Position numbers and translations under genes: made by a program. From Paenibacillus lutimineralis (GTDB lineage Bacteria; Bacillota; Bacilli; Paenibacillales; Paenibacillaceae), in contig NZ_CP034346.1 of the NCBI RefSeq assembly GCF_003991425.1, positions 1,339,501 through 1,403,500 on the forward strand: DNA of 64,000 nucleotides, given 5' to 3'. Numbering within the stretch: position 1 is the stretch's first letter; each line of letters begins with the position of its first letter. This document shows positions 44,384 through 52,837 of this stretch, one piece after another. The notes under the pieces were generated by a model. The model had not been told where the DNA came from. It saw only the letters and a list, made by a program, of their open reading frames with translations, and ran no database searches.

Positions 44384-45346
44384 ATGGAAAACGTAAGTAC
44401 AGGCTATAAGGTGCAGGAGCCCGCTTCAGTGCGTCCTGCTAAGGCAAAAAGCGGTTTTTGGCTAGTGGTATTGGGAGCGGCTCTATGGGGTGTCGATCCA
44501 TTATTCCGGATCATTCTGCTCCGTGCACTGACTTCAGCGCAAATCGTTCTGCTGGAGCATGTCATTATCGCGTTGATCGCTATTCCAGTGTTATGGAAGA
44601 ATCGCGGGGAATTGAAAGGCATGAGCATGAAGCATCTCGGCGCTTTGCTCTTCATTTCTTGGGGTGGCTCAGCCATAGCAACTATCCTGTTCACGATGGG
44701 GCTTGCTAACGGCAACGCCAACGCAGTATTGCTGCTGCAGAAGCTGCAGCCGTTGTTCGCCATCATTTTAGCGAGCTTGTTGCTCAAAGAGAAGCTACCG
44801 CGTCATTTCTCGATTCTGTTCCTGATCGCGCTGGCTGGAACTTATTTTCTAACCTTTGGATTTGCTATTCCGATCGGGCACTGGAATGAATTTGTGCAAG
44901 TGGGGAGTCTGTTATCTTTGGGGGCTGCAGCCCTATGGGGCGGTTCCACCGTGATGGGCAGATTGATGGTCGGACAGATGAAATACGAGACAGTGACCTC
45001 GCTACGGTTCGTTCTCGCTCTTCCGCTGTTGCTCGCGGTAACCTGGAATGAAGGTGCTGCGTGGAATCTTCCATCAGGCACATACGATCTATCTTTGGTA
45101 GGACTTAACCTGCTTGGTCAGGCGCTTCTGCCAGGACTGCTCAGCATCCTAGTCTACTATAAAGGTCTAACCACTACAAAGGCGTCTGTGGCTACACTGG
45201 CGGAGCTCAGCTTCCCGATGGTCGGCGTTCTGATCAACTGGATCGCTTTCCAGCAGATCGTAACCGTCCCTCAAGTGCTAGGCTTCCTGCTAATCTGGTT
45301 CGTATTGTTTGCCATCTCCAGACAAAATAGTGCTTCGGCGGCTTAA
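44384..45346 (+). CDS. EamA/DMT-family transporter under FMN control (possible flavin transporter)
   Basis: The protein has 320 residues with ten predicted membrane segments in two EamA repeats (FWLVVLGAALWGVDPLF opens the first, LLSLGAAALWGGSTVMGRLM the second). DMT-family members exchange or take up small metabolites. Control by an FMN riboswitch strongly suggests riboflavin or a related flavin as substrate, as for RibN-type proteins, but known riboflavin importers of Bacillota are mostly RibU, so this is an inference. GGAGAGGGAGAG precedes ATG 44384. The longer frame would run through the attenuator. Confidence 0.8.
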   Translation: MENVSTGYKVQEPASVRPAKAKSGFWLVVLGAALWGVDPLFRIILLRALTSAQIVLLEHVIIALIAIPVLWKNRGELKGMSMKHLGALLFISWGGSAIATILFTMGLANGNANAVLLLQKLQPLFAIILASLLLKEKLPRHFSILFLIALAGTYFLTFGFAIPIGHWNEFVQVGSLLSLGAAALWGGSTVMGRLMVGQMKYETVTSLRFVLALPLLLAVTWNEGAAWNLPSGTYDLSLVGLNLLGQALLPGLLSILVYYKGLTTTKASVATLAELSFPMVGVLINWIAFQQIVTVPQVLGFLLIWFVLFAISRQNSASAA

Positions 45347-45366
45347 GTTTTTCATATGATATTACA

Positions 45367-45405
45367 GAATAACCTGGGACGGACTGTCTCGGGTTGTTCT
45401 TTTTA
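45367..45405 (+). terminator. Rho-independent terminator
   Basis: AACCTGGGAC pairs with GTCTCGGGTT, followed by GTTCTTTTTATTTT. Confidence 0.8.
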
Positions 45406-45408
45406 TTT

Positions 45409-45644
45409 TCTAACGAAACTACAGATCGTTATTTCCTCATCAAAAGCCGCAAATTAAATCTAACGAAACTACAGATCGTTATTCGGGTGAAATTCGGACT
45501 TTAAGCCTCTTTTTTGCTTCAATAGCGATACCCAGTTTCGTTAGAATTTTTTAATGCCTAATTTGGCCTAAATAGCGATACCTAGTTTCGTTAGAATTTT
45601 CAAGTGCCCATTTGGTCTGAATAACGATACCCAGTTTTGTTAGA
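45409..45644. repeat. Inverted repeat array D (25-base units)
   Basis: Two direct units start at 45409 and 45459 (TCTAACGAAACTACAGATCG followed by TTATT). Three inverted units start at 45521, 45571 and 45620 (AATAGCGATACCCAGTTTCG followed by TTAGA). Start-to-start steps are 50, 62, 50 and 49. Spacers are about 25 bases and A+T rich. It lies between convergent genes. Confidence 0.85.
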
Positions 45645-45708
45645 GGACGGGTTCTAGGTTCAGAAAGTGGTTGCGAACAGTTACTATGAATAAATTATCG
45701 GAAGAAAA

Positions 45709-45769
45709 GAGCCCCACACGCTCTTCATCCTCCCCATTTAGTGGGGGTAAGAAAGTCGTGTGAGGCTTT
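45709..45769. terminator. Bidirectional terminator
   Basis: AGCCCCACACG pairs with CGTGTGAGGCTTTT around an inner CCCC...GGGG hairpin, placed just after the end of the minus-strand GH52 gene. Confidence 0.65.
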
Positions 45770-45790
45770 TGCGATAGGTTGGTTGAAGTA

Positions 45791-47914
45791 TTACGCAGAC
45801 GGTTGCTCATCCAGCCACAGAATGGATGTCACTCCGCGCGGATAGTAGCGGCTGCCGCAGATCACTCCGGCGAGCATCTGGTCGCTCCAGCTCCAGTAAG
45901 CATTCGCCGTGGAAGTCAGCCAGCCGACATGGGCTGCGTCCGCAGCTCTGCCTTGCTCGTTCCACTCCAGGCCAAGAATTTGCCGAGCGATGAATTGGCA
46001 CAGATAGATCTTACTGAGCCAGGAGTTGTCGCTGGTGGAGGAGAGCTTCCAGCCTCCGTCTGCGAACAGGCACACACCTGGTTGGAGCACTGTATTCAGA
46101 TGCTTGTTCAGCGTCTGGATGTATGCACCGAAGCGTCCATTCGGATCAAGCGCTTCTTTGCAGCCGGTAAAGAGCGGGAAGATCAGCCCTTCGATAGCCG
46201 GAATAATTCGGGAATCGTTGTTCTCTTGAATGACAGCCGGAACGTAGCCTTCTGGCAGCATCTGCGACACAATAGTCGCTGCGCAGCGATCAGCTTGTTC
46301 AGCAGCCAGGCTTGCTTGTTCCCCACGGCCAAGCTTCGTGAACAGCTTCTCCATGGCTACATAAGCAGCCCAGCTCTTGCCGGCCAAATAGATGTTGTTC
46401 CGTGCTTGTCCAAGCGATACGTCAAGGCTGTCATAGGTTGTGATCTCAGCTCCACCCATCGTGCGGGAGCTATCGAGACCCATAATACCTGTGCGTTTGG
46501 CTGGATCCGGATGGTCACGGTTCACCATGCTCTCCAGGCACTGCTCCATAATGCTCAAGTTATCATTGATCCACTTGCTATCCTGTGTTTGCTGTACGTA
46601 TACAGTAGCGCACAGTAACCAGTTCACGAGCTGCTCATGCGTCATGTGCGAGAAGCAGTCATCAATCGAATGCAGCTCGTAGGAGGAATATTCAGGCTTG
46701 GAGAAGGCATTGGCCACGCCCATATCATGGGTGAAGCTGATGCCGCCCGGATAAGGAGTCGGATCTCCAGGGAAGTGAACCTGATCGGTGTAGCTGTAGC
46801 GCTTCACGAACAGATCGAGCTCATTTTTCACGGTCCATGGGTTCATTTTCATCTCATAGAACAGTTGGTCTACGGTCAGGTCGAACGTATTCATCATCCG
46901 GTACTCGCCTTCATTCACAACCCAGAGCGCTTCTCCCTTGTGGTCGAGCAATTGTGTAGAGCCATAGTAGCTGCGAATTGAAGACTTAAGCATGAAGCGC
47001 TGATCGTCATTCAGGTGAGGTGCATCTGTGATGCGGTCAGCCTGCTGTGCAATTTCTACCTTCTTATCGAAGTGATCCATCGCATAAGCGGCAACCTCTT
47101 CAATATTTCCAAAATAGCGTGTGTAATAGTAGGTAGTATCGAGACCGGTTGTAACATATCCCTCACGGTAGAAGCAGATCGCAAAGCGGTAGGTTGCTTT
47201 CTCCCCTGCAGGTGTATCCATAAGCAGAGCGCCGACGGCTCCGAGACCAAAACGCAGATTCTCTTCGACCTTAGGCTCAAGAATGGCTTCCATTGTGAAG
47301 AAGCCTGCACTTTTTACTCGGCTGTCACTCGTCGCAATCGCGGTATGTCTGCCTTGTCCAATCCCGATAATCTCACCGTTCGTTACTTCTTCAAGACGGC
47401 GGATAGATCTGTACGGGTCGCTGTTCTGCAAGCCGAAGAAGGCCCGGCGGCTGCTTGTTCCGCGTGTGTTATCGACGACGATCTCAGCCAGAACGGCTGG
47501 CATAATGGCAAATTTAAGTTCCTCATCCTTGGAGGTAGCTGGATCAGGCACACTGTCAAATGGCGAATAGATCCGGAAGGTCAGATCTCCGGCTTGCCAT
47601 TCATCGGTTGCCGCATTGAAGTTGCGAGTAATGCTCTCTTGGGCAAAAGAAGTGATCAGCTTATCTTCAACGACTTCTTTCTCGCCATCCTGTTCAGAAG
47701 TATAGCGATCGCGCTCATCCTGGCCCTCCCCGAAGAAAGGTAGCGCTTGGTAACGGTTCTTGCCATCCTCTTGCAGTCCAATGTATATATTCTGATTGGG
47801 CGGGCTAGCCAGTTCAAGATCTAAGCCGCCTTTCTTGCCGGGATAACCTAGTGTAAAACTCGCAAACGCTCCTATTGGAGAGTGGTGTGCGTTGAATAAC
47901 ATCTTCTTATCCAA
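45791..47914 (-). CDS. Glycoside hydrolase family 52 beta-xylosidase
   Basis: The protein has 707 residues, the normal GH52 length, and the N-terminal FNAHHSPIGAFASFTLGYPG is the hallmark of the family. The retaining beta-xylosidase (EC 3.2.1.37) cleaves xylose from xylo-oligosaccharides. By analogy to the Geobacillus enzyme the nucleophile Glu lies in WVVNEGEYRMMNTFDLTVDQ and the acid/base Asp in TTYDSLDVSLGQARNN. No signal peptide, so it is cytoplasmic and works on imported oligomers. The start is TTG with GGAGGTAG seven bases upstream. An ATG four codons further is less well spaced. It is divergent from an AraC-type regulator that probably controls it. Confidence 0.9.
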   Translation of the reverse strand: MDKKMLFNAHHSPIGAFASFTLGYPGKKGGLDLELASPPNQNIYIGLQEDGKNRYQALPFFGEGQDERDRYTSEQDGEKEVVEDKLITSFAQESITRNFNAATDEWQAGDLTFRIYSPFDSVPDPATSKDEELKFAIMPAVLAEIVVDNTRGTSSRRAFFGLQNSDPYRSIRRLEEVTNGEIIGIGQGRHTAIATSDSRVKSAGFFTMEAILEPKVEENLRFGLGAVGALLMDTPAGEKATYRFAICFYREGYVTTGLDTTYYYTRYFGNIEEVAAYAMDHFDKKVEIAQQADRITDAPHLNDDQRFMLKSSIRSYYGSTQLLDHKGEALWVVNEGEYRMMNTFDLTVDQLFYEMKMNPWTVKNELDLFVKRYSYTDQVHFPGDPTPYPGGISFTHDMGVANAFSKPEYSSYELHSIDDCFSHMTHEQLVNWLLCATVYVQQTQDSKWINDNLSIMEQCLESMVNRDHPDPAKRTGIMGLDSSRTMGGAEITTYDSLDVSLGQARNNIYLAGKSWAAYVAMEKLFTKLGRGEQASLAAEQADRCAATIVSQMLPEGYVPAVIQENNDSRIIPAIEGLIFPLFTGCKEALDPNGRFGAYIQTLNKHLNTVLQPGVCLFADGGWKLSSTSDNSWLSKIYLCQFIARQILGLEWNEQGRAADAAHVGWLTSTANAYWSWSDQMLAGVICGSRYYPRGVTSILWLDEQPSA

Positions 47915-48058
47915 TTTAACTACCTCCTATATATAGAGATGATTATGTGATATGTTAATTATAACAAGGTAGAAAATGATATATTATATCCAAACTATGA
48001 ATCAATTTACCCAAATTGACTACAAATTATCGAGCTTGGGTATAAGGAGGCTGCTGCC

Positions 48059-48979
48059 ATGGAACTGGAACTGGCTAATAATCGTTATATCGCGGAATTT
48101 ATGCTGCCGGATATGGATTCGACCTTTCGGATATTTGCATCCCATGTCCGTACGGTGACTAGGGATTGGTCATACCCTCGGCATACTCATCCTTTGTTTG
48201 AAGTCAATTTACTGCTCGCCGGGGGACAGGAGATGATTGTGAACAGTCAGCGTTATATCCAGAAGCCCGGTGATTTACTGCTGCTTAGGCCGGAGGATGT
48301 TCATGAGAGTCGGGCGATTGGTGAAGAGCCGATGACTTATTACTGTTTGCATTTTAATGCGGATGATCCTATTCTCCATGCCTTGCTGAGCCGTAGGAAC
48401 TTCGACCTGTATGAGTCGACGAGCGCCCTGACCCGGGCAATTCGCCCAAGTCTGGACAAGCTGATCTCACTGACCTCAGCTAATGAGGTGCCGCTGAAGC
48501 TAGCTAACAAGATGAGGGCCATGTCCGCCGTATTCGACCTGCTTGCTGGCCTGAGCGAGGTGCTGTCAGAGCAGGGCGAGGAGGAACTGGCCAGCAGCAA
48601 GATGGGCAGGGTAGCCTTTGAGATTGCGGCGAGATTGGAGAAGTGTGTTGAGGATAGCGATATCCAGGGAGAGACTTTGTCCGAGGTTGAAAAGGAAGAG
48701 CAGCATTCCAGAGATGCTGTAGCGGCTGCCACCGCGGATCTCGGATACAGCGCTTCGTCTTGCAACCGCATCTTCCAGCGAGTATATGGTATATCGCCGC
48801 GCCAATATTTATCCGGCCTGAAGCTGAAGAAGGCCAAGCTTCTGCTCATGGAGCCCGAGCTTACGGTAGAGGCCGTCTCCACCCGTCTTGGCTACAAGGA
48901 TATTGCCCATTTCAGCCGTCAATTCAAGCGCTGGACCGGAGAGTCCCCAGGGAAATTCCGGGCCCGGTTTCATGTGTGA
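48059..48979 (+). CDS. AraC-family transcriptional regulator
   Basis: The protein has 306 residues. The N-terminal cupin is visible as WSYPRHTHPLFEVNLLLAGG and PGDLLLLRPEDVHESRAIG (residues about 42-95). The C-terminal double helix-turn-helix spans about 215-300, with LGYSASSCNRIFQRVYGISP and LGYKDIAHFSRQFKRWTGES. GGAGG lies upstream of the ATG. The divergent promoter region of 144 bases to the GH52 gene makes regulation of xylosidase synthesis by a xylose- or xylo-oligomer-responsive AraC protein the likely role. Confidence 0.85.
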   Translation: MELELANNRYIAEFMLPDMDSTFRIFASHVRTVTRDWSYPRHTHPLFEVNLLLAGGQEMIVNSQRYIQKPGDLLLLRPEDVHESRAIGEEPMTYYCLHFNADDPILHALLSRRNFDLYESTSALTRAIRPSLDKLISLTSANEVPLKLANKMRAMSAVFDLLAGLSEVLSEQGEEELASSKMGRVAFEIAARLEKCVEDSDIQGETLSEVEKEEQHSRDAVAAATADLGYSASSCNRIFQRVYGISPRQYLSGLKLKKAKLLLMEPELTVEAVSTRLGYKDIAHFSRQFKRWTGESPGKFRARFHV

Positions 48980-48989
48980 GAGGAACTAG

Positions 48990-49038
48990 AGCACACCGTG
49001 CAATAGCTGATTTATAGCTATGCAGGTGTGCTTTTTTT
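48990..49038 (+). terminator. Rho-independent terminator
   Basis: AGCACACC pairs with GGTGTGCT, extended by inner pairing of AGCT-rich bases, and followed by seven T. Confidence 0.8.
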
Positions 49039-49154
49039 AGTTTAATAGAATGGATGTTTATATCTGGATGAGTAGGGGGTTGTTCCTATATATACCAATT
49101 GTTATAATGTGGTTGGAAATTCTAATAGAAGGAAAAAGGGGAGGATTCTGCTAA

Positions 49155-49913
49155 ATGGTGAAATGTACCCTGCCTAATGAGGAGCTATTTTACTTATGTA
49201 TGCTGGCTGGTGCGGAGTCTCTGCTTGGGATTGAAGATTTACGAGGTAATTTGGACACAGAGGAAATTCGCAACAAGTGGATTGCGGTTTCAGATCGATT
49301 GATACATAAGGGGATTTTGTCATTTGAAGAGAACTCTGAGCTATACATAGATTCTGATTATGCTGAGCTGATCTCGGTACTGGCTTTTCCGGAGCAAGCA
49401 TTCGCATGTTTGCTAGAGGAAAATGATGAAGTAAGCCTGGAGTTTATTCACTCACGCCATGGGAAATATACCTCTCTAAAAGGGGAAGAGAATTGCGAAG
49501 TGGAACTTTTTCTGGAGAGGGATGATTGTTTTAAACTGCTAGTGGAACATTTTCTGTTAAGTGATTGCCTTGAGGAACTGCAGTTTGATCTACCTGCTGA
49601 AATTATTAACTATGCGTTTGCCTTGGCTGGAACGGGAGCTGTGAAGAGCTCGGCAATGATGTTGGAGCCATATGGATTGAAGTATGAAGTAGCGGAGGAA
49701 CTGACAAGGGCAGTGTATGATGAATCCTTATGTCGGATCGTTGCGGGGTATCGGTTTGATCGTGAGCATCCTGCGGAAGCTCTCTTCCATTGTCTAAAGA
49801 CTCCGCAAGGGACGTGGATCACTTGTATGAGGCAAGGTCGGGAGCAGGTTAGGCTGTTTCGCCAACGACCGGAGGCTGCTTTACGACAAATTATTCAATT
49901 TCACGGGATATAG
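49155..49913 (+). CDS. Unknown protein before toxin 4, possible export chaperone
   Basis: The protein has 252 residues, is acidic and leucine-rich, and has no signal peptide or membrane segment. It begins NEELFYLCMLAGAESLLGIE, continues with a winged-helix-like section (IRNKWIAVSDRLIHKGILSF) and ends GTWITCMRQGREQVRLFRQR. The order (helical head, mixed middle, a GxWIT strand near the end) recalls EspG-type chaperones of mycobacterial type VII systems, which bind the head of the secreted substrate. The resemblance is by layout only and is not proven. It is the first gene of the toxin 4 operon and ends 17 bases before the toxin start, consistent with a dedicated chaperone. Confidence 0.45.
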   Translation: MVKCTLPNEELFYLCMLAGAESLLGIEDLRGNLDTEEIRNKWIAVSDRLIHKGILSFEENSELYIDSDYAELISVLAFPEQAFACLLEENDEVSLEFIHSRHGKYTSLKGEENCEVELFLERDDCFKLLVEHFLLSDCLEELQFDLPAEIINYAFALAGTGAVKSSAMMLEPYGLKYEVAEELTRAVYDESLCRIVAGYRFDREHPAEALFHCLKTPQGTWITCMRQGREQVRLFRQRPEAALRQIIQFHGI

Positions 49914-49930
49914 AGAGGAGCTCGGGGCTT

Positions 49931-52414
49931 ATGGAGCAGAAGGTGAATCCCAATCAGGTAGAAGGATTGGCAGATAGCCTTGGACGTCTAAACCGAATGA
50001 TTGAAGATCAGGTTACAGGAATGTGCAAGGATGTATCCCGAGTCGTGGGTGACACTCGTACCCAGTATTCGGAGGATTACGTTGGCAGAGCCGCAGATGA
50101 GGTAGAGCGCTTGATTCAGGAGATTCAGCAGCTGGCCCTGGCGATTGATGATCAGCTGCGAATTAAGGAGAAGACGTTGAGGTGGGCGGCAGGAGAATAT
50201 GTTGAACGTGAGAAGGAAGCGATCCGGAAAATCGAAGAAATGCAGCAGAAGAAAATTCCTCTCGTTCTGAGTCGAGAAGCTCTATTCCAAGAGAAGAATC
50301 AAACCTTATCTCCATTTGGGGCCCTTCCCGTGTATCCATTCGTTTTATCCGCCTCAGTTTCACTGCCGGTATATATTCCACCCTTGTCTGAAGAATTAAG
50401 CTTAAATTCCGAGAAGTATAGCGATGAAGTGTTGCGGCTGCAGCAGAGATTGAAGGAGCTAGGCTATGAAGTAGAGGCCAATGGCTTCTTCGACGAGGAG
50501 ACTCTAAAAGCGGTGAATCAGTTCAAAGATAATTATGGACTAGAGAACCGAAGAAGCGCAGCAGGCGTTGTAGACGATCAGATGTGGCGCTATTTGTTTG
50601 GAGGTTTAAATGGAATCCTGACAAAAGACTCAGGGGTCTATTCAGATCCAGTTAAGATAGTGCAGAGCCGTCTGAAGAAATTGGGATTTGATATTGAGGC
50701 AACAGGCTACTATGATGAACAGACCCAGCGAGCGATTGATGGATTCCGGGAAATCTACGGGAAGGATCTGTCCGGAGCAGACGGAGTCATTGGAGAGCAG
50801 ACGTGGAATGCATTATTCAATATTAAAGTCCCCCAGCCTCAGTATACGATAGGAGCCTATGATCCGTATAATTCAGTAGATGTGAACGATATATTGAACC
50901 GTGACGATCCTGAAGTACAGAAAAGGTTGGAACAGACGTATTGGGCCACGTTATCGAAGGAAGAGCAGGATCGGCGGTATCGGGAAATCAAGGAGGAAAT
51001 GGATGCGATCGATAATAAATGGGCAGACAAAATGCGTCGGGCCCAGAGCGGAATCGGAAATCAATTCTTCGCAAATTTGATTACAGGAACATCGAATGCT
51101 GTAGTCAATACTATTAATACCGCTTCAGCAGGATTACCGGAGTTGATTACCGAATGGATAATGGGACCGATGCCAGAAGGATACGTAGACCCGTTAGACG
51201 ATCCATACGGAAAAAAGGCCGGAGTAATCGCAGGCAATATGGTCGGCTTCTTTCTACCATTCAAGTATTTAAAGGGGATCAAGACGCCAGCTCTATTAGC
51301 AAAGCTGTCCCCAACCGTGTTGCGATCGGTGACGGCAGAAGCCATATTCAGTGGAGTAACTGAAGTGTCTGATTCCGTAACGGATTTCCGCAAGGATGGA
51401 GATCAGAGCCTGGGAGAGCGATTATTCAATATAGCATTCAACTCTTCAGCAGCGGGTGTTGGTGATGTGGCATTTACTTACGCGTTCAAGACAATATCCG
51501 GCATGTTAAAAAGTTCAGGTGCACAAAAAATATTTGAGTATATTAGGCCGAAGAAGATAGAGAAAACCTATCAGGGTAATGAAAATGTCGATAAGAATTT
51601 GTATGATGAAATACGAAGACGCGTATTGCAGAATATTGAAAATAGTCGGAAAGCACGAGAAGCTTCTAAGTATAAGGAATATGCAAAAAAGGAAAAGTCG
51701 ATACTTGATGATATTAATAAGAGACATCAATTAGAAGGAACGGGCAATGTTGTCAACAGAGTCCCCCTGCCAGATACATCAACTATAAAGAATATAGAAC
51801 AAGCTATTATTAATAATAGATTAACTAAAGACAGCTTTTTATCTTTAATGAGAAAGTCTGCAAATGAATTAACACCAGATGAAGCAAGAATTATGGAAAA
51901 TATCAGAAAAACCGTTCCAACCCCAGAAGTTAATACACCGTTACAAAAAGTGCTAAACCCTTCATTTGTTAACGGATATCTAGACGGCAGTTTCATGAAT
52001 TTTAACGGAGGAAAAATAGGGGGTTGTATAACTACTGTAGAAGATGCATCAAAATTAATGAGTCCCAAAATAATATACGATGGATTACGTTTGGATTATC
52101 CAGGTACGCCATTTAGTCCAACAGATGGTTTTACGACGGTGATTAGGTTTACTTCTAAAGATGCAGGCAATATTAAAATCCCTTTTGGAGACAGTATGCC
52201 AAACCCTACAGGAGGAAGAGTGTCGACTATGACAGACCCATTTACCGGGAATGGATTTACTTCTGCAACAAATGGACAAATAATTCCAGAGTTCTATTCC
52301 GATGGGCTTACTTTAACTAATGGGGCTCAAATGATTAAAATCAGTAGTGATGGGATAGAAACCCTATTTGCTGTATTTGATAAAGTCGAGGGGAAATTTA
52401 TACCTGTAAATTAA
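49931..52414 (+). CDS. Polymorphic toxin 4 with two peptidoglycan-binding domains
   Basis: The protein has 827 residues with a normal ATG start (AGGAG upstream). Residues 1-100 form the helical export-type head, clearly related to toxins 1-3 (QVTGMCKDVSRVV against EITGMSKDVNRLL). Two peptidoglycan-binding-1 domains follow at about 163-225 (LRLQQRLKELGYEVEANGFF) and 238-298 (VQSRLKKLGFDIEATGYYDE). A hydrophobic stretch spans about 430-490. The tip from about residue 670 is A+T-rich DNA, with GGKIGGCITTVEDASKLMSP and RVSTMTDPFTGNGFTSATNG. I cannot assign it to a toxin family. An ADP-ribosyltransferase-like fold is one possibility. The neighbours are a possible chaperone upstream and an immunity candidate 18 bases downstream. 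Confidence 0.7.
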   Translation: MEQKVNPNQVEGLADSLGRLNRMIEDQVTGMCKDVSRVVGDTRTQYSEDYVGRAADEVERLIQEIQQLALAIDDQLRIKEKTLRWAAGEYVEREKEAIRKIEEMQQKKIPLVLSREALFQEKNQTLSPFGALPVYPFVLSASVSLPVYIPPLSEELSLNSEKYSDEVLRLQQRLKELGYEVEANGFFDEETLKAVNQFKDNYGLENRRSAAGVVDDQMWRYLFGGLNGILTKDSGVYSDPVKIVQSRLKKLGFDIEATGYYDEQTQRAIDGFREIYGKDLSGADGVIGEQTWNALFNIKVPQPQYTIGAYDPYNSVDVNDILNRDDPEVQKRLEQTYWATLSKEEQDRRYREIKEEMDAIDNKWADKMRRAQSGIGNQFFANLITGTSNAVVNTINTASAGLPELITEWIMGPMPEGYVDPLDDPYGKKAGVIAGNMVGFFLPFKYLKGIKTPALLAKLSPTVLRSVTAEAIFSGVTEVSDSVTDFRKDGDQSLGERLFNIAFNSSAAGVGDVAFTYAFKTISGMLKSSGAQKIFEYIRPKKIEKTYQGNENVDKNLYDEIRRRVLQNIENSRKAREASKYKEYAKKEKSILDDINKRHQLEGTGNVVNRVPLPDTSTIKNIEQAIINNRLTKDSFLSLMRKSANELTPDEARIMENIRKTVPTPEVNTPLQKVLNPSFVNGYLDGSFMNFNGGKIGGCITTVEDASKLMSPKIIYDGLRLDYPGTPFSPTDGFTTVIRFTSKDAGNIKIPFGDSMPNPTGGRVSTMTDPFTGNGFTSATNGQIIPEFYSDGLTLTNGAQMIKISSDGIETLFAVFDKVEGKFIPVN

Positions 52415-52432
52415 TGACGAGGAGATGTTTTT

Positions 52433-52837
52433 ATGTTGAGGACTTTGGGGATAAATGCAATTTATGATGAAAAGGAGTATGAGTTTATTGATCTTGATGA
52501 TGGTACGTTTGCTTTGATTTCTAATGACAACAATGATTTAAATCGTGGTTTTGTTAAAGTGATAAATTCTAGTAATAGGTTTATTAAATATGTAAAACTC
52601 GAAGAGTTATCCTTTATCTATCAGAAGGATACTGAGGTGAAATATAAAGGAGACATTTTTATAGGTTCAATTATTGAAGGAAATCAAATAATGCTTTACA
52701 CAAGGGATGTCCCTTTAGGAAAAAAGCATAATATGATGATGAGGGATAAGGATGAGTATTATCTCCATGTCGATTTAAAAGAAGTTGATGAAATAATCCA
52801 AATATTGAAACCATTATCTCAATATACAAAAAAGTAA
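52433..52837 (+). CDS. Immunity protein candidate for toxin 4
   Basis: The protein has 134 residues, is acidic and beta-rich, and has no signal peptide or membrane segment (YEFIDLDDGTFALISNDNND, later EYYLHVDLKEVDEIIQIL). It follows the toxin 4 stop by 18 bases with GAGGAGA before the ATG and shares the A+T-rich composition of the toxin tip. Family not recognised. The role as immunity protein rests on position, size and composition. Confidence 0.55.
   Translation: MLRTLGINAIYDEKEYEFIDLDDGTFALISNDNNDLNRGFVKVINSSNRFIKYVKLEELSFIYQKDTEVKYKGDIFIGSIIEGNQIMLYTRDVPLGKKHNMMMRDKDEYYLHVDLKEVDEIIQILKPLSQYTKK

Noticed and set aside
45409..45644. CRISPR array
   Set aside because: Regular 25-base repeats and 25-base spacers look similar, but the units change orientation after the second copy, vary in sequence, and no cas gene or leader is present.
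45779..47743. Plus-strand ORFs opposite the GH52 gene
   Set aside because: Codon-bias shadows of a well-supported family protein on the minus strand.
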